A stretch of DNA of 64,000 bases from Trogon surrucura (taxonomy: Eukaryota > Chordata > Aves > Trogoniformes > Trogonidae). Below the pieces are notes generated by a model. The model made no database searches and was not told the DNA's origin. It saw only the letters and a program-made list of their open reading frames with translations. Positions 1-13,200 of this stretch are shown piece after piece. Within the stretch, counting starts at the first letter, position 1, and the number at the start of each line of letters is the position of its first letter. The position numbers were made by a program, and so were the translations under genes. The DNA is taken from NCBI GenBank assembly GCA_020746105.1, contig CM036617.1:137605845-137669844 (forward strand), read 5' to 3'.

Positions 1-3000
1 TGCTTTATTCCCACCAACATCTCCATAAAGTAACTGTCTGAAAAGCTAGAAGTGTATAAACTCTGTGTTGTTTTACAATACATTTTATGCCTGATGCTTT
101 TTTCTAAAAGGAAAAAGGAAAAAAGAAACAAGAACACCTTGCTTTATGAAAGCTGGATAGCTACTGATTACTTCTGCCACTGCTCAGAGCAGTATGCTAA
201 GCGCTGAAGCAAATACAGAGCTGCTGGGAATATCAAAATCACAGGGAACATTAGGAGTTTGTAGCTGAAGTCCACAGCCCAAAGGAAGAAAGCAAAAGGA
301 GTCCTGTGCCCCAAGGTTTTCTGAGGCCAGAGACAGGGAAGATAATGAGAATGCCTTGAAACAAAGCATCCCTAGAACAGAAATACAAGCAAACTTGGAA
401 ACCTGCAAAAATATTACCTTTGAGTGAAGGGTGTGTACAACACCATCTACAAGTAACCTTCCCCCTCCTGAACTGCAAAACTGGGAGAGGAAAGTTGAGA
501 CGCATAAATGATTCCTGTCCCTTTTGGCACCCAGACTTTCAACTAATATTCCAAAACAAAAAAATCATAATGTTCTGGGTTGTTTTTCTTTTCCAGTTGT
601 GCTACCAGAAAGCCCTCAAACCAGATGCTTCACTGTTTGCTGGACAAATGATATATAAAAAAGACTGAGAGTCATAATACAGTCATATTTTTGGGTTCTC
701 ATGGGTCTGGACAATAGAGTCTTTTCTATCAGACTATTAAAAAATACAGATGTCTTTTCTGCGGCTTACTTAATACTGATAACGATTCCAATGTTACTTT
801 TTGCAATACTCTGCAAGACAGTAGCAGACAAGTGCAAATAATAATTGGTTCCCACAACTACAGTTGTAGGGGTAGTGAGGACAATACTTGCAGCTAAATG
901 CTACTTTCTGCTGAAGAAGTTAATACTCCAAAATTTTGCATACTCCAAAATTTTGACCTACTTGTATTTAAGGATGGATCTGAGCCTTGCAGATTGAATT
1001 TGGGTAGAAATTCTAAGTAATCAAGCTGTGAAAACACAGAACTTGGACTTGACCCATTGAAGTTAAAGAAGCAGCCATAAAAGGCATACCTAACCATAGT
1101 AAAAACTGGTAAGAGTTAAAGAGAGGTTTTCCAGGGGTATGACTCATGGATTTTTTTCAGCCACATTCTGTATCACCTAAAATATAAAATCTCATTACAC
1201 CTTGTGCCCTTCAAAGAGGTCCTGAGACTGCCCTGTTCTTCCAACCACCCTATTTTTATAATATTTTTTTCATTCCCATATAGCCCCAGTGGGCCTCATT
1301 CAGCAATGAGTCAGTGCCACTGGCAACACCCAGTTGCCTTGTGAAAGGTTAATTTGAAGTCTGCCCCTCTTGTGTCAGATCCTAACCAGAACTTGGTCCC
1401 TTACCAGGCATTCGGTCATTCAGCTTTCAGACCACCACAAAGTCTCAACCAGCTTCTCTCTCTGTCTTCAGGACAAAAAACGTACCTCAGGCTCAATTTC
1501 TGCCTGCAATGTAGTACGTCTCACATGCTCATTGTGTAATTTCATTACTATTGTGCTGTGTTTGAAATACACCAAACATGTACGCTACATCAGCTCATGC
1601 AGTTGAGAGCTGCAAAACTACCTCTGAGTGTTTTCCTTTTGACTCTTCTTTTGGTCCTAAGCAAAGCTGTGTCTAAATGTCTTCTTCCAGTTGAATATTA
1701 TACTTCCAGAATACTCCACTCTTTCAGTCAGATTATTTTCTTTAATTTCTTAATATTCCTCATACATGTGGTATACAGAAATCTCACTGGCTCCAAAAGA
1801 GAGTCCTTTTTTGTTCACTTAAGCAGTTCCAATTGCTTCTGCTATGCGGCACGAGTATTTCTGCAGCACACCTTCCCCAGATTTTGTACTGGGAATTTAA
1901 ACTACACAAAGATACAATTAATAACCCCACACTAGCCACTTGTAGCTTGTTCAAACATTTGTTTCTCGTTTTCTTCCCCACTCCTCCATTGCCTCTTCCA
2001 TTCCATAAAAGCTTTACTCTTCTAGGTCCATTCATACCTCTCCCATCATCCAGAACAATAGTTATATGTACCCATAGAAAAAACAAGCCTTCCCTCAGAG
2101 GGTTTAATAATTCCAAAATCTGGATCACTGCTAACCACTTAAACCACCGGCATCTTGCCACGGAGGAACAGGGGCTCTGAGAAATCAGTTCAGCGCTTGA
2201 GGCCACATGTGTCTTGGTGCTTTTCTGTTAATATTTTAGATACTGAAACAGGAGTTCTCACCATTAATGCAAACGTAAAATACATTAGTGAATTACATCA
2301 GAAAAGTCAAACCACTGGTGCCACAGGATGAACACACTTATTATGAATATTAATGCATCCCTTGGAATTAAACATTAATACTTAACATACATAATCGCAA
2401 AGTTTAAAATCATACAAACATTGCAGGGAAAGGCAAAGGAGTAGAGTAGGAGTAGACAAATGAGACAAGTCTTATTTATTCCATGAATTAAAGGGCATTT
2501 CTGAGACAGGCTAAAATATTTTCACGCGTAAGAGGACAACTTGCCACTTTGAATAATTTCTTCTAACAAACCAGAGGATACAAGCATCTGTTTTCGTTTT
2601 TCTATCTTGCCCATCATACTGCAGAAGTGTAGATCCACTACTGCCTAACAGTACAAATGTCCAGAGCTGGTCAATGAGACTGACAGTGCAAAATTTACAT
2701 GGACATCAGCTGTTCCTCTGTACCTGAGCACTGAATTCCCATCAGCTGCCACACCACCTTCCCACGTAGCAGTAACAGCGCTTACAAAAGCTCCATTTCA
2801 TCGCAGCATTCAAGCATGCACCCCTGTCTAAACACAAGCTGCTCCACTAACGTAAGTTCTTCAAGGTAAGCTCTGTGTAAGCCTGCACAGTGGTTGGGAG
2901 TCGTTTCCTCTGATTTTAGCCAGCTCCCAATTAGGCATCTTGTCTGAACTAATCATTTGGGCTCTCAATGGAGTGAGGAAAGTGATGCCAGAGTGAGTCA

Positions 3001-4082
3001 CCCCAGCTATCCTAGACACCTGTCTTAAGGCAGGATAAATAACCCAGATTTCTGCACTGACAAGGCAGGGAGCTTGGTCGATTTCAGCCAAGTGCCTGAC
3101 TTGAAAACAGACGAAGTTAGAGGAGAAGAATCTTTCCCTTGGCTAAACTGAGGTCTAAAAGGGCACCCAGGATCTCACTAGTGAGATTGGGTAGAATGGT
3201 TAATCAAAGGCCTGACGAGGAATAAAACATCAGATACTCTGAATAAGAAATGCAGCTCCAGAAATGCATGAACAGCAAAGCCTGATCCACATTTGGTTAC
3301 ACACTCATCTGGGATTCAGACATATGCCAGCTCTGCACCCACAGGCCCTGGCACAGGTCCTGAGCAGTGCAGTACCTGCCAGGAAGTCAATGGGAAGAAA
3401 ATGCTGCACCAGAATACCCCAGCAGGTAGGGAGAACTCCTCAAAAATGAAGCCTCAAGCCAGGCAGCCTTTATAATCCATCCCTCTCTCTCACCAGAATG
3501 AACTTTCTTTGGTAGCAGGCTGGAAATTAAATGTTAACTGAACATCTCTCTGCCCCAGTCATCAAATTTCTCTCTCTGAATCCAAGTCATACCCTCACTG
3601 CTTCATGAGGCAGTTTCTGTAGCTCTTCAAACCCCTGCAGCAGCTCTTCTTGGTCTTTTCAATAGCTTGCTCAGAGCAATCATAGGGGAAAGGCACTAGC
3701 CCTCGACACCGACCCTGTGTTTCACCGTTCAGCAGAAGATGTTATTTTTCTGGACAGCAGCCCAGAGATACTGGACAAGGCTGGAGCAGCAGCAGATGTT
3801 ACAATGCACGCTCTTCTGCCCCTGCTTTGGCTAATGAGGCAGCAGAACCCACAGAGCATGAGACCATGAATGCCAAACCGGAGACTGTGGCCTGTGCCTT
3901 CAGCTTTTTCGTTACATTTAAGACTGAGCCTTGCTGCAGACCGTAAGACACGTGAAAAGATCTTTAAGAATACAGATCGATGCCACCTATTGTTCAGAGA
4001 GAGGGAAAAAGAACGATATTGTCTGCTCGAGCTGCAAGGAGCACCTCTCAGCTGCATAAAGCACGTGCCCAAATTGACTTAC
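1..4082 (-). other. ITPR2: ITPR2 intron downstream of window exon 18 (partial)
   Basis: The intron starts with GTAAGT at 4082 and runs off the window. I looked for the next exon, which should encode NLDWFPRMRAMSLV and the C-terminal coiled coil, and found no match. A 17-bp tandem duplication lies at 924-955. No transposon was recognised. Confidence 0.85.
924..955. repeat. 17-bp tandem duplication
   Basis: TACTCCAAAATTTTGCA followed immediately by a second copy lacking the last two bases. Confidence 0.95.
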
Positions 4083-4243
4083 CACAATCATTTGTGCCAC
4101 GTAGCTCTCCGGGCCAGTGTATTCAGTCGGATCTTTAACTTTGACAAGAACGATAAAGTACAAGTAGTGCCACATGTTGTGTTCTGACTTTATATGCTCC
4201 TCAAACGAAACGGTCTTGTTATCAAATTTGTCTCTTTCCAGTC
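4083..4243 (-). CDS. ITPR2: ITPR2 window exon 18 (linker domain; histidine half of zinc site)
   Basis: 161 nt, residues 873-926, ending on a codon boundary. Acceptor TTTTGCAG/GA, donor [29 protein letters not shown] carries His889. With His894 and Cys869/Cys872 it gives spacings of 3, 17 and 5, identical to C2538, C2541, H2558 and H2563 of ITPR3 (from memory). [20 protein letters not shown] is followed by [13 protein letters not shown]. Thr915 in YTGPES corresponds to the threonine that completes the Ca2+ site. The C-terminal coiled coil that should follow is not in the window. Confidence 0.98.
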
Positions 4244-7200
4244 CTGCAAAAAGCCATGAACGTAATGTAAGATATAAAAAAACATTAAAATACTCCAAAA
4301 TGTTAAATATGTTAGAGAAAGGAACCTAACTTAATTTAAAGGATCATATATCTGACGGATCTTAATTTAAAGGCTATAACTGCACACAGTAACTAGCAGG
4401 CAAGAAATACCAGGCCAGAAGGCATTCCTGACAGAATTCTTTCGGCACAGCGTTTGTTCTCTCTTGTGATTTGTCTTTTTTATATCAATAACAATATAAT
4501 AAATACGTTACAGTTTTACAGTGCCTTCTATGCCGAGGGCTATAAAGCGCTTTACAAGTGTTGGCTCTGATTCTTCTTAAATGTATACTGGTAAGCAGAC
4601 AGCGTGCAATCTAGGTCCTGATCTTGCACAGATTTATGCACACGTTTAGCATCAAGCATGTGAATAGTCGCACTTAAGCTGCGGTGGGATTGTTTGTGCA
4701 CTTAAACCTAGCAGAGAGGGTGAGTCTCTGCAGCTTTGCAGTCACACAGTCTTTACAGAGCTGTAGTCATAAGAAATTTTATTTTTATTCCTGTAATGGG
4801 TCAAGTCTCTGAAGAAGAACACCACGGTGAGGAAGGGCAGGATTCACAAATGTTTGCCTCCGCGTTACAGCTTTCCATGCTGGATCTCTTGCGGAGCCTT
4901 CCACAGACACTACAGCTGTTGTGCTCTGCACAACGCTCATCCCTGTCAGTACAACCATGGAAACAACACCCAGCCTACAAAAAAGAAGATACTTCTAAAG
5001 TCCCCTAGCAGAATGAAGGTCTGCTCCTCTGTGTGAGCTCACCTCAAAATAAGTGCAATTTATCCATCGGGTTTGTGGGGATGATTTTAATTTAATTCTT
5101 TTGTTCCCTGCTTCACCTTCTGAAATAGGCGGATTTTGCTGTTGTTACCCTTCTGGAATGCACTGTGCTGTGAAATGGCAAGCTGTACTTTCATCTGCAT
5201 CACGCTTTGTGAAATAAAGTCAGCAGCTGCACCATCTCCATTAGTAGTGATGATGCATGTGTGAGACACGGCTCTTCTCCCTCAGATCCTGGGTGGAGAC
5301 TGTGAAGCTACCTCTTAGCAAAGCTAGCTTTTGACTCCTAAACCACATCTGTTTTGTGCTAAGAGGGAATAAATTTGGAACCAAACTGACATTTTTACAG
5401 ACTTGCCTTCCAGAAGATAACCACCCCTTAGGTCCATGCTTTATTTATTGAGGAGCAGTTCATTTTACTTCTTTCCCCATCAAATGTCTCAATAGCTCAG
5501 TAGCACCTACCACAGATGAAACAAGTTGTCTTTAGTATTTCTTCCTTCTTCTGTTTTTCGCTCCTGAGATCAGCAAACGTATCAATGATGACTCCAAAGA
5601 TTAGGTTTAGAACAATAATTATGACAATGAAGTAAAACAGAAGATCATAAACAACTCGCGCAGCAAACAAGGGCTCCTGAAACAATAATAAGGTTGCAAT
5701 AAGATATAAAAATAGCACACCTCTGAAATATTAAACAACATTTTCACATCAGCACAAGCAAAGCTACGCATCTTTCTTTTCATATGCCAAATTCTGCTAG
5801 CCTAACTCACAGAAATAGAGAGGGACTATCTATGTGACTAAGCAAAGATTTGGCTTCGTGTGCTCTTATTGCTCTGGAACTCCTGTTGTTCTTTACGTTG
5901 TTTCACACAGCACGAGGCAGAGTCTAGCTGGTGTACTGGATGCAGCGTAGATGCATTAGTGTAGTGCTTGGCTAAAGGTAATTAATTACCTTGCCAATAC
6001 AGAAACAGGGATATGTGGTTTCTAGTACCCACTGAGAGCAATGATAGCTCTTCTTGATACTGCCTTTTGCCATATAGGGATATGCTCACGGTATGTCTTT
6101 GTGGAACACTCCACACTGATGCCACATTTTCACATGGAAGAACTGGAAACCAGGAGATATGCTTGCATGATGCCAAGGCCAGGCTACCCCACTCTGCGCC
6201 CAAGACATTAATGATTTTAGCACTGTGCTGTAAGTCAGCACTGTGCTTTTAGTCCCACAGCTGTAAGGTGGCTTGCAAGCACCTTTTGGGAACATGACAT
6301 GCACATGCACACGCAGATACATGCACACGTGCATGCACACACGCATGAAGTGCTCACACACCCCTTTTCATCACACTCTTGTTTTTACATCATAGCTACT
6401 TTCCTTCTTGCAAAGGCCGGACTGGACTCCCATTGACCTCTAAAAATAGCAAAGTTGTGCTGTGGCAAACAGGAGAAAACACTCAGTGTAAGAAGGAAGA
6501 ATGTAAAACCCCGGTCCTTTTTTCACTGTGATACTGACTTGCCAGTCACTGATTTTCTTAGCTTCCCACACATTCATTGGGATAACAGTGCTACAAGTGC
6601 GTTATAATGTAGTTAGCATTAAGTAACTGCTAAGTGGCAAGGGTCATTTTCAAAGTCTGTGTTTACAGGCTTCATGAGGATGGACTATGGTTCCTGCAGA
6701 ACCTTCCAGTCTATGAGACAGGACCTAGGATTCCTACTACCAGCACAAGGATTTCTTCCATCCAAATCTGAGTTACCTGTTTCTGGACTCTTGTAACCCC
6801 TGCTGAGATCCTACTTGTGAATTTAATTCTTGTGTTAAGGTGTGGCTCATCAAGCAAAGTGCTGCTAGATTGCCTTTATTTATGATGCTCTTTTTGAATA
6901 TAAATAAAAATGCATAAATGCACTCAAATATTAAGAGAAGCCCTTAAATGAATTTTGTAGGAAACTTCTGGAAGAGGACATATACCATGATATGTGAAAT
7001 TATGTTTTGACTTTGATGCTAGCTGAGTACAAGAAAACAATAGGATCTATTCGAGGGCAGACACCACGCTGAATTTCAGCTAAAAATACACCTCATATAC
7101 TGCAGTGGGGAGTCTTGACATACAAATATCAATCAATCAATCAATCCCTTCGAAAAGTTTGCATTTGTAATGTAATTTGCATAGTGTAATGGAAGAGTGA

Positions 7201-10200
7201 TCCATCCCAGGAATACTTCCTAGTAGTGTTTGGAAGGTTATAATACGCTCCAGTTTTACAGAAGGAGTAAACCACTACCTAGCGTTCCTTTCTTCAAGTA
7301 TCATCATCACACCAAGCTCAGCTCTTTCCATTAAATATTCCATCTGGGATGTAAAAATTACAGGGATAAATCAACCGTAAGACATTAGAGCAGACTAGAT
7401 ACAAACACAGTCTATAATATCCAAAGACTGACTTTGGCATTCATGAGATGCACAGGGAGTAACATGTTCCCTCAGCCAAAACACTTACATCTTTGGACGG
7501 TTTTCTGAGCACGTCTCCTACACCACCACCATTTCGCAGGCCTTGGTTTAATACGGTCACAATGCACATGAGAAGGGTGTCGCAAGTCCTTTCTATTCCA
7601 TCCTCCTCCTCTTCACCTGCAAACCGGAGAGCAGCAGCTTTAGGAACTGCAGCATCAAATGATCACTTGCCAAACGAAGCCACAATTCTGTACTAGAGAC
7701 ACCAACCGCAATATACATCTGCCTTTCATATTCTTCAGCTAGAATTTCACTGATCATCCCTATCCATTTGCACATTGCTGCTGGTGACATACTTAGGCAC
7801 ATCAGGCATACTTTGCCTGAAGAGAGACAGAGAAAATCCCAAGCAGTTCTCCCACCAGTAACTCTGGTTAATGACCCAGAGCTGCCATCTCTATTCACGG
7901 GAGTACCCCTTTTCCTTACAAGTACTCCCACTGGTTTCAGCAGGACTGCTTTTCCAGTGAACCTCCTAAGTGCACAGCTGACACACAGAGGAGAAGCAAT
8001 ATAAACACAGAATTAGAAGCACATTTGTAAAAGGATTGTCTTCCTGTGAAATCATCCCTCTACCTACCCCGTGTACAAGCCAAGTCATGTTAGCATTGCA
8101 AATCATCAAGGAGAGGCTGGCTTTTATATGAGTAAATCTGTCCGTGATCTTTCCACTAGCACACATGTCCAAGCGCAGGTCTGATATACATTAAACGACA
8201 GACACTCCCTGACCTCAGCTTGAAAACTTGGATTCTATTCTTATCTCTGCTGCAGAGCTGCTGCGTGGTTTTGGCCGAGCCACAGAGGGTACTATTGTGC
8301 AGGAGATATTTGAACGTGCAGAGGAGCTGGGCTGGAACACCAGTCCCCAGGGGGGGACTTTGTCCGCCTCAGCCAGAATTCCTCCCACCACGCACTCAGC
8401 CCCATGCTGCGGTTGCATCAACAGCCTTCTTTTGAAGAACCCTGCTTGAGTTGTTCCCTGTGTCCTGCTGGCTTCCACTGAAGGGTCAGGACTGTGACTG
8501 CCGTTCCTCCTGCCTCCTCTTCTCTTTAGGGATACATTTGCTTAAGTGGTGAAGGCAGCGATTCTCACTTGGTTTGTTTCACGCGCTTATTTAACATAGT
8601 TTAATAAAGAACAACATCCTGCTGCGATAGTTAACTGAAACAAATATTTAGCAGCCCCAAACCACCACATCTGGGGCACCGAGATAGACTCTGATAAATT
8701 GAATTGACTGAAAGCACTCACATTATAAGACAAGCAATTTGGATTTAAAACATGGGTTCCCAAATTGTGGTGTACGCATCATGACTGGTATTTGCAGAAC
8801 AGAGCTGGTGTCTGCTGCCTCTGCCACCATTGCTTTTACTATGCAAGCAAATTAAATGAGAAAGAACTCCCAATTTAAGGAACTGAGTAAAAAGAAAAGC
8901 AAAAGCAGACACGAGGATAGGCTTCCCTATTAAAGTTTACAGTCACTACAGATGCTATTGCCACTACTAACTCAAGAATTTTTTTTTAAAAAATGTTTAA
9001 ATATTGAAACTTAAAGAATTGAAACAAGAAAACCTGTTTTTCTCTGTCACATCTGAAAATTTTTTACTAGCACTGTGATCTTACTCATGTCAATTCATCT
9101 CCTCTCCTTTGGTACCCTGCCTTTATTTCCTCCTTTCAAATACTACTCCATCACTATACTTGGAGCTAATACTTGTGCTTGAGAGGATGTCCGTCCACAA
9201 GACAAACCAAAAACTTTTATACAAGTCACAGCTTCTGTTTTGTTTAGGTAACTACAGAACAAGATTTTCACTGTTGACAAGACCAGGGTTGGTTGCTGCA
9301 AACAGCAGATGATCAGATTCTGGTGAACAGCTAGGATAAACCAGGGCTACAAACTGGAAGCTGAAACATCAGAGAGAGGTATCTGCAAGAAACCCTAACT
9401 CACAATTCTCTGTGTCCACCAAGATCCAACTTCAGAGCATGCCCATGCTTCAGAGAGACACAGCTCATCAGCTGACTGGCACATCTTGCAACACAGAGAA
9501 TCAGCATCCCATATTGCACCAAGAAGAGCAAGCTCAGGTTGCTCTTTGCCAGAGAATCAGACAGCAGACAGCCTGAAGTTGGCAGAAACCTCCAGTGCAG
9601 TAATGTCGGCTGTGGGGAGCACACAGACACCCGTTCTACCCTACTTCCACTCCCAGACGTGGAGCAACAAGAGTTGCCTTTAATCTAGGAGCCAGCTAAC
9701 CCTGTAGGCACTTCTTCCACCCCAGCTGCTTTGCCCTGGTGCTCAGCAGTGCTCGTAGCCCAGAGTCAGCTCCTGTCGACACAAGGCTGTGCCCGTACTA
9801 CCAAAAGGAGTGGATCGGTGGAGTAAAATTGCTGCTGAGCCCCCAGTGTCGATACTCCATGGCACAGGAGGTTTTACTCGCAACCAGCTCCAGGCTGGTG
9901 AGTGGCCCATTAGCAGCTAGACGGTGTTAGGCAGGTTGTCTTCTGATTAACTCAAAGGTAGTGCAGGTTAAGCACTAAGACCTCCCCACAATATTGACCA
10001 CAGGGCAGTAAGTGGGATGACAGGAAGTTTTACTTCAAAAATCCTCATCTGATGGCCTCCAGCTAACTGGCTTCTGGGCCTGATCTCCAACACAAGCACA
10101 GGCAGGGAGACACACGGCTGCCCATGTGGATCTAGCTGAACTTGCACAGAGCAATGTCAGACCAGGGAGTGGGACGAGTCTTTGAAAATGTCCCCTTCTG

Positions 10201-13200
10201 CACACTGTGCACCTTTCTAGCACAAGTCTTTATGGGCCACGGAGCACAAAGAGCTACGTACTGTAGGGTATGAAGTTCCTTTAAGTGATTTAAGTGCTTC
10301 AGCAGGCAAAGACTTAAGTGATATTGAAATGCCATTGGAGTGAAGAGTGGGAGACTCCAAGAAAGATGAGGCAAATAATTTTTGTGTTGACAGCTTAAAG
10401 CAGCACTGAGGAAGCAGGCTGTAGGCAGGAGATGCTCTCTAAGCAGAGCAGATCAGCTCCCAAGTCCCTCACCAATACAAGCGATGGCTGAGCACACATT
10501 CAACCAGTGAAACTCAAGGCAGAAGCACAGTCTCACCAGAACAAATGTTGAGCAGTAATCTGATGTGAAAAGCAACTTATATCTCCTCTCTGGACCTGAG
10601 ATGCCACTGAGAACATTTTGTGTTTTCTACATGCCACTACAAAGTAAATCCCACCAAATCTCAACCCTTTGCATTCAACCGCACTCATGCTTTTGCCTGA
10701 AGGGAGATCTGTCCCAGAAGACATAAGGCAGAGAAGTACTTTTTGACAGGTGATTCACTGGCTAAGAGGAGCAAAACTGTTCTTTCTGACTGGTGTTTTT
10801 TTAGTGTTACTGGATAAATTACACTTCTCCAAGATTAAGTGACAGTGCACTTACATGTTTTGTATCGCCCCCTTTCATTATTGTTTAATTTTGAAGAAAC
10901 AGTACTCAAACAATAAGAAATGTGAGATTTCTACCATTTAAAGAGCTTGGCAAAAGCCAGACCACTTCTCCTTTGACTGATTGATTACTCTTTGAATGCA
11001 GCAGCTTTGCCAATAGCTCTAAAACTGTTTTCTCCATCTAGTCAGACAGCTTCCCATGTTGTTTATGAGGCATATTTACACACCAGCTGGGGAGAAAAAG
11101 CCTACTTTCATAGCCCTCTCCCTGAAGCCCTTGATCCTAAAACCTCAAAAATTAGTAGTGGAAGAATAAGGCTTATGAAACAGCATTATAGTGGAACATA
11201 GTATAAGAAGGGACCCCTTATGTCTTCAGTTTCAGCCCCCAGCAACCAGAAGCAACTGCAGCAATAAATACAGTTGCAAGAAAAAGTATGTGAACCTTTT
11301 GGAATTTCATGGTGTTCTGCATTAATTTCTCATAAAATGTGATCTAATCATCACCTAAGTCAAGAGTATTGACAAATATAATGTGCCTGTGCTAAGCTGA
11401 GCCCCAGTAACTCTTTACAACATCGTAACCTGATTCTGGATCTGGGTTCTTCAGTTTTTTTGGCTACACTACAACCTTGGCCTAGATGCATGCAAGAAGT
11501 ACACACAAAAGCAAGCTGATACATCCTACGCCATTAAAATCAACTTACATGGCCCTAAATGGATCTAATGGTGGCTCAGTGTGCGCAGGTGAGGATGCTG
11601 GAGACAAGCAGCAAGCTTTTTCTCTCAGTGAAGTCAGTTGGAAAGAAGCAACCTGTACTTTCGAGCACAATGACTCAGCAAGCTCCTTTAATAACAGAAG
11701 TAATGTCAGTGCAATTGGAAATCAGGGGTGGGAAGCACTCGCATTAAAGGCAAGTTGCCGGCTAAGCTCCAAGCCTTGCAGAAACTGAGCACTTCTGACT
11801 TACGGAACGCATAATCACTTCTCAGTCTGGCAAAAGTCTCCGCAATAATAACATACAAATCCCTCAGTTCTAATTGATCACCAGCCTGAGGAAACTTTTG
11901 TACTAACCTGGGTTAATAATTGGGATGCTTGTGGAACAGTTCTCTTTCGCACAGGCTCCCATCATTGATGTGAGAGTTGTAGTGGGGACTTCACCAATAC
12001 CTGTGGAAAAAGCAGGATATTGACAAAAAGACAGATAACTACATTGATATTAAGTTTTAAATGATTATTTTCTAGAAGCAAATCACTGAGCTGAAAAGTT
12101 GAGAAGAAAAAGCAGAACAAATTATACCACCAGTTCCTCCTTCCTCAAGCAGCCTGCTTCAACAGCTCAAAGCAATCACAAGGAACAAAAACACAGTTTT
12201 ACGTTTACTGTATATCACAGCTATTCCCATTTCATCTCCTGAAATTAATGAATCCACATCAAATGCTGCTACTTCTGGTTAGAACAAAATATATTCAAAG
12301 CAAGAAACAACTGTCAGATATGAAAATAATGTCAGTTTTAAAACCATTAGATAAATTATTCACAAAAGCTGACAAGCAGGACACCAAGCTGATGTTCAGT
12401 TATCCTGAATGTAGAATATTTAAGAGTTTTCAAGGATTACAACACAGTTTGGTACTCATTTGTAAATATGTATGTGTTTGTGTAAAACACTAATTTAACA
12501 TTCCCAAAGTGGGTAAATGTGTACATCAGCTTGATTTTATCAAACCAATTTTACCTTGTGCATCTTCAACAATTTTCTGCATTTCAAATCAGAGATACAA
12601 AACGGTTTAAGGAGCAAAAAATGAAGGCAAAAATCTTACAACAAAAGTAACAGTCTAAGACAATCTGTGTAACAGGGAAAACACTTGCTCCGACTTTCTC
12701 TTTGTGCTACTTTAGAAAGAAAATATTTAAAGCACTTGTCTTGGGATGCATAATGTTCCACTAGTTACCAGTCAGCATGTTGTCTTGATGAATTCTTGAT
12801 CAGGAATGGCAATGTGTAAAGCCAGCAAGAATATGCCCACACCACAAGTCTGCCAAGTACCCAACAGAAGAAACACAAACACAAAGGAACTACTGCACCG
12901 GCCCAGGCCAGTGATGCTCACAGACTCACATCCCTTCTTCCTACGACAGCCACAATTCCAAAGAGAACCTTTCAAAGAGAACCTTCACATCTTAAGTTGT
13001 GTCCCAAAAATGGATGGTAAGTCAAATATGAGCACTTAGCCCTTTTAAGATGGTCAATGGCAAAAAATCAAGGTGTGTTAAAGAAATCAGTCAGGTTGTT
13101 AAAGAAATTAGTCAGGTTCCTTTTTTTTTTCCATATGGTATCAAGCTACATGAGTATACCGTGGCCACAGGTCTTGAATGACCTTTGCCTTATTTGTGTG

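Larger units (their letters stand above)
5677..7488 (-). other. ITPR2: ITPR2 intron 16
   Basis: 1.8 kb. It holds a CA/GCATG-rich low-complexity stretch at about 6290-6362 and an (ATCA)n run at 7128. Nothing else. Confidence 0.9.

Noticed and set aside
1784..2206. 140-codon minus-strand open frame in the first intron
   Set aside because: No family resemblance, low-complexity composition and no splice or start context. It lies within an ITPR2 intron and is best taken as a chance frame.
1..4082. Final ITPR2 exon with the C-terminal coiled coil
   Set aside because: I searched both the expected motif (NLDWFPRM) and the splice context and found nothing. It must lie below position 1.
8218..8300. 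MIR-like fragment starting at TTGGATTCTATTCTTATC
   Set aside because: Only about 80 bp of weak similarity to a MIR 5' half. Not enough to annotate as a feature.
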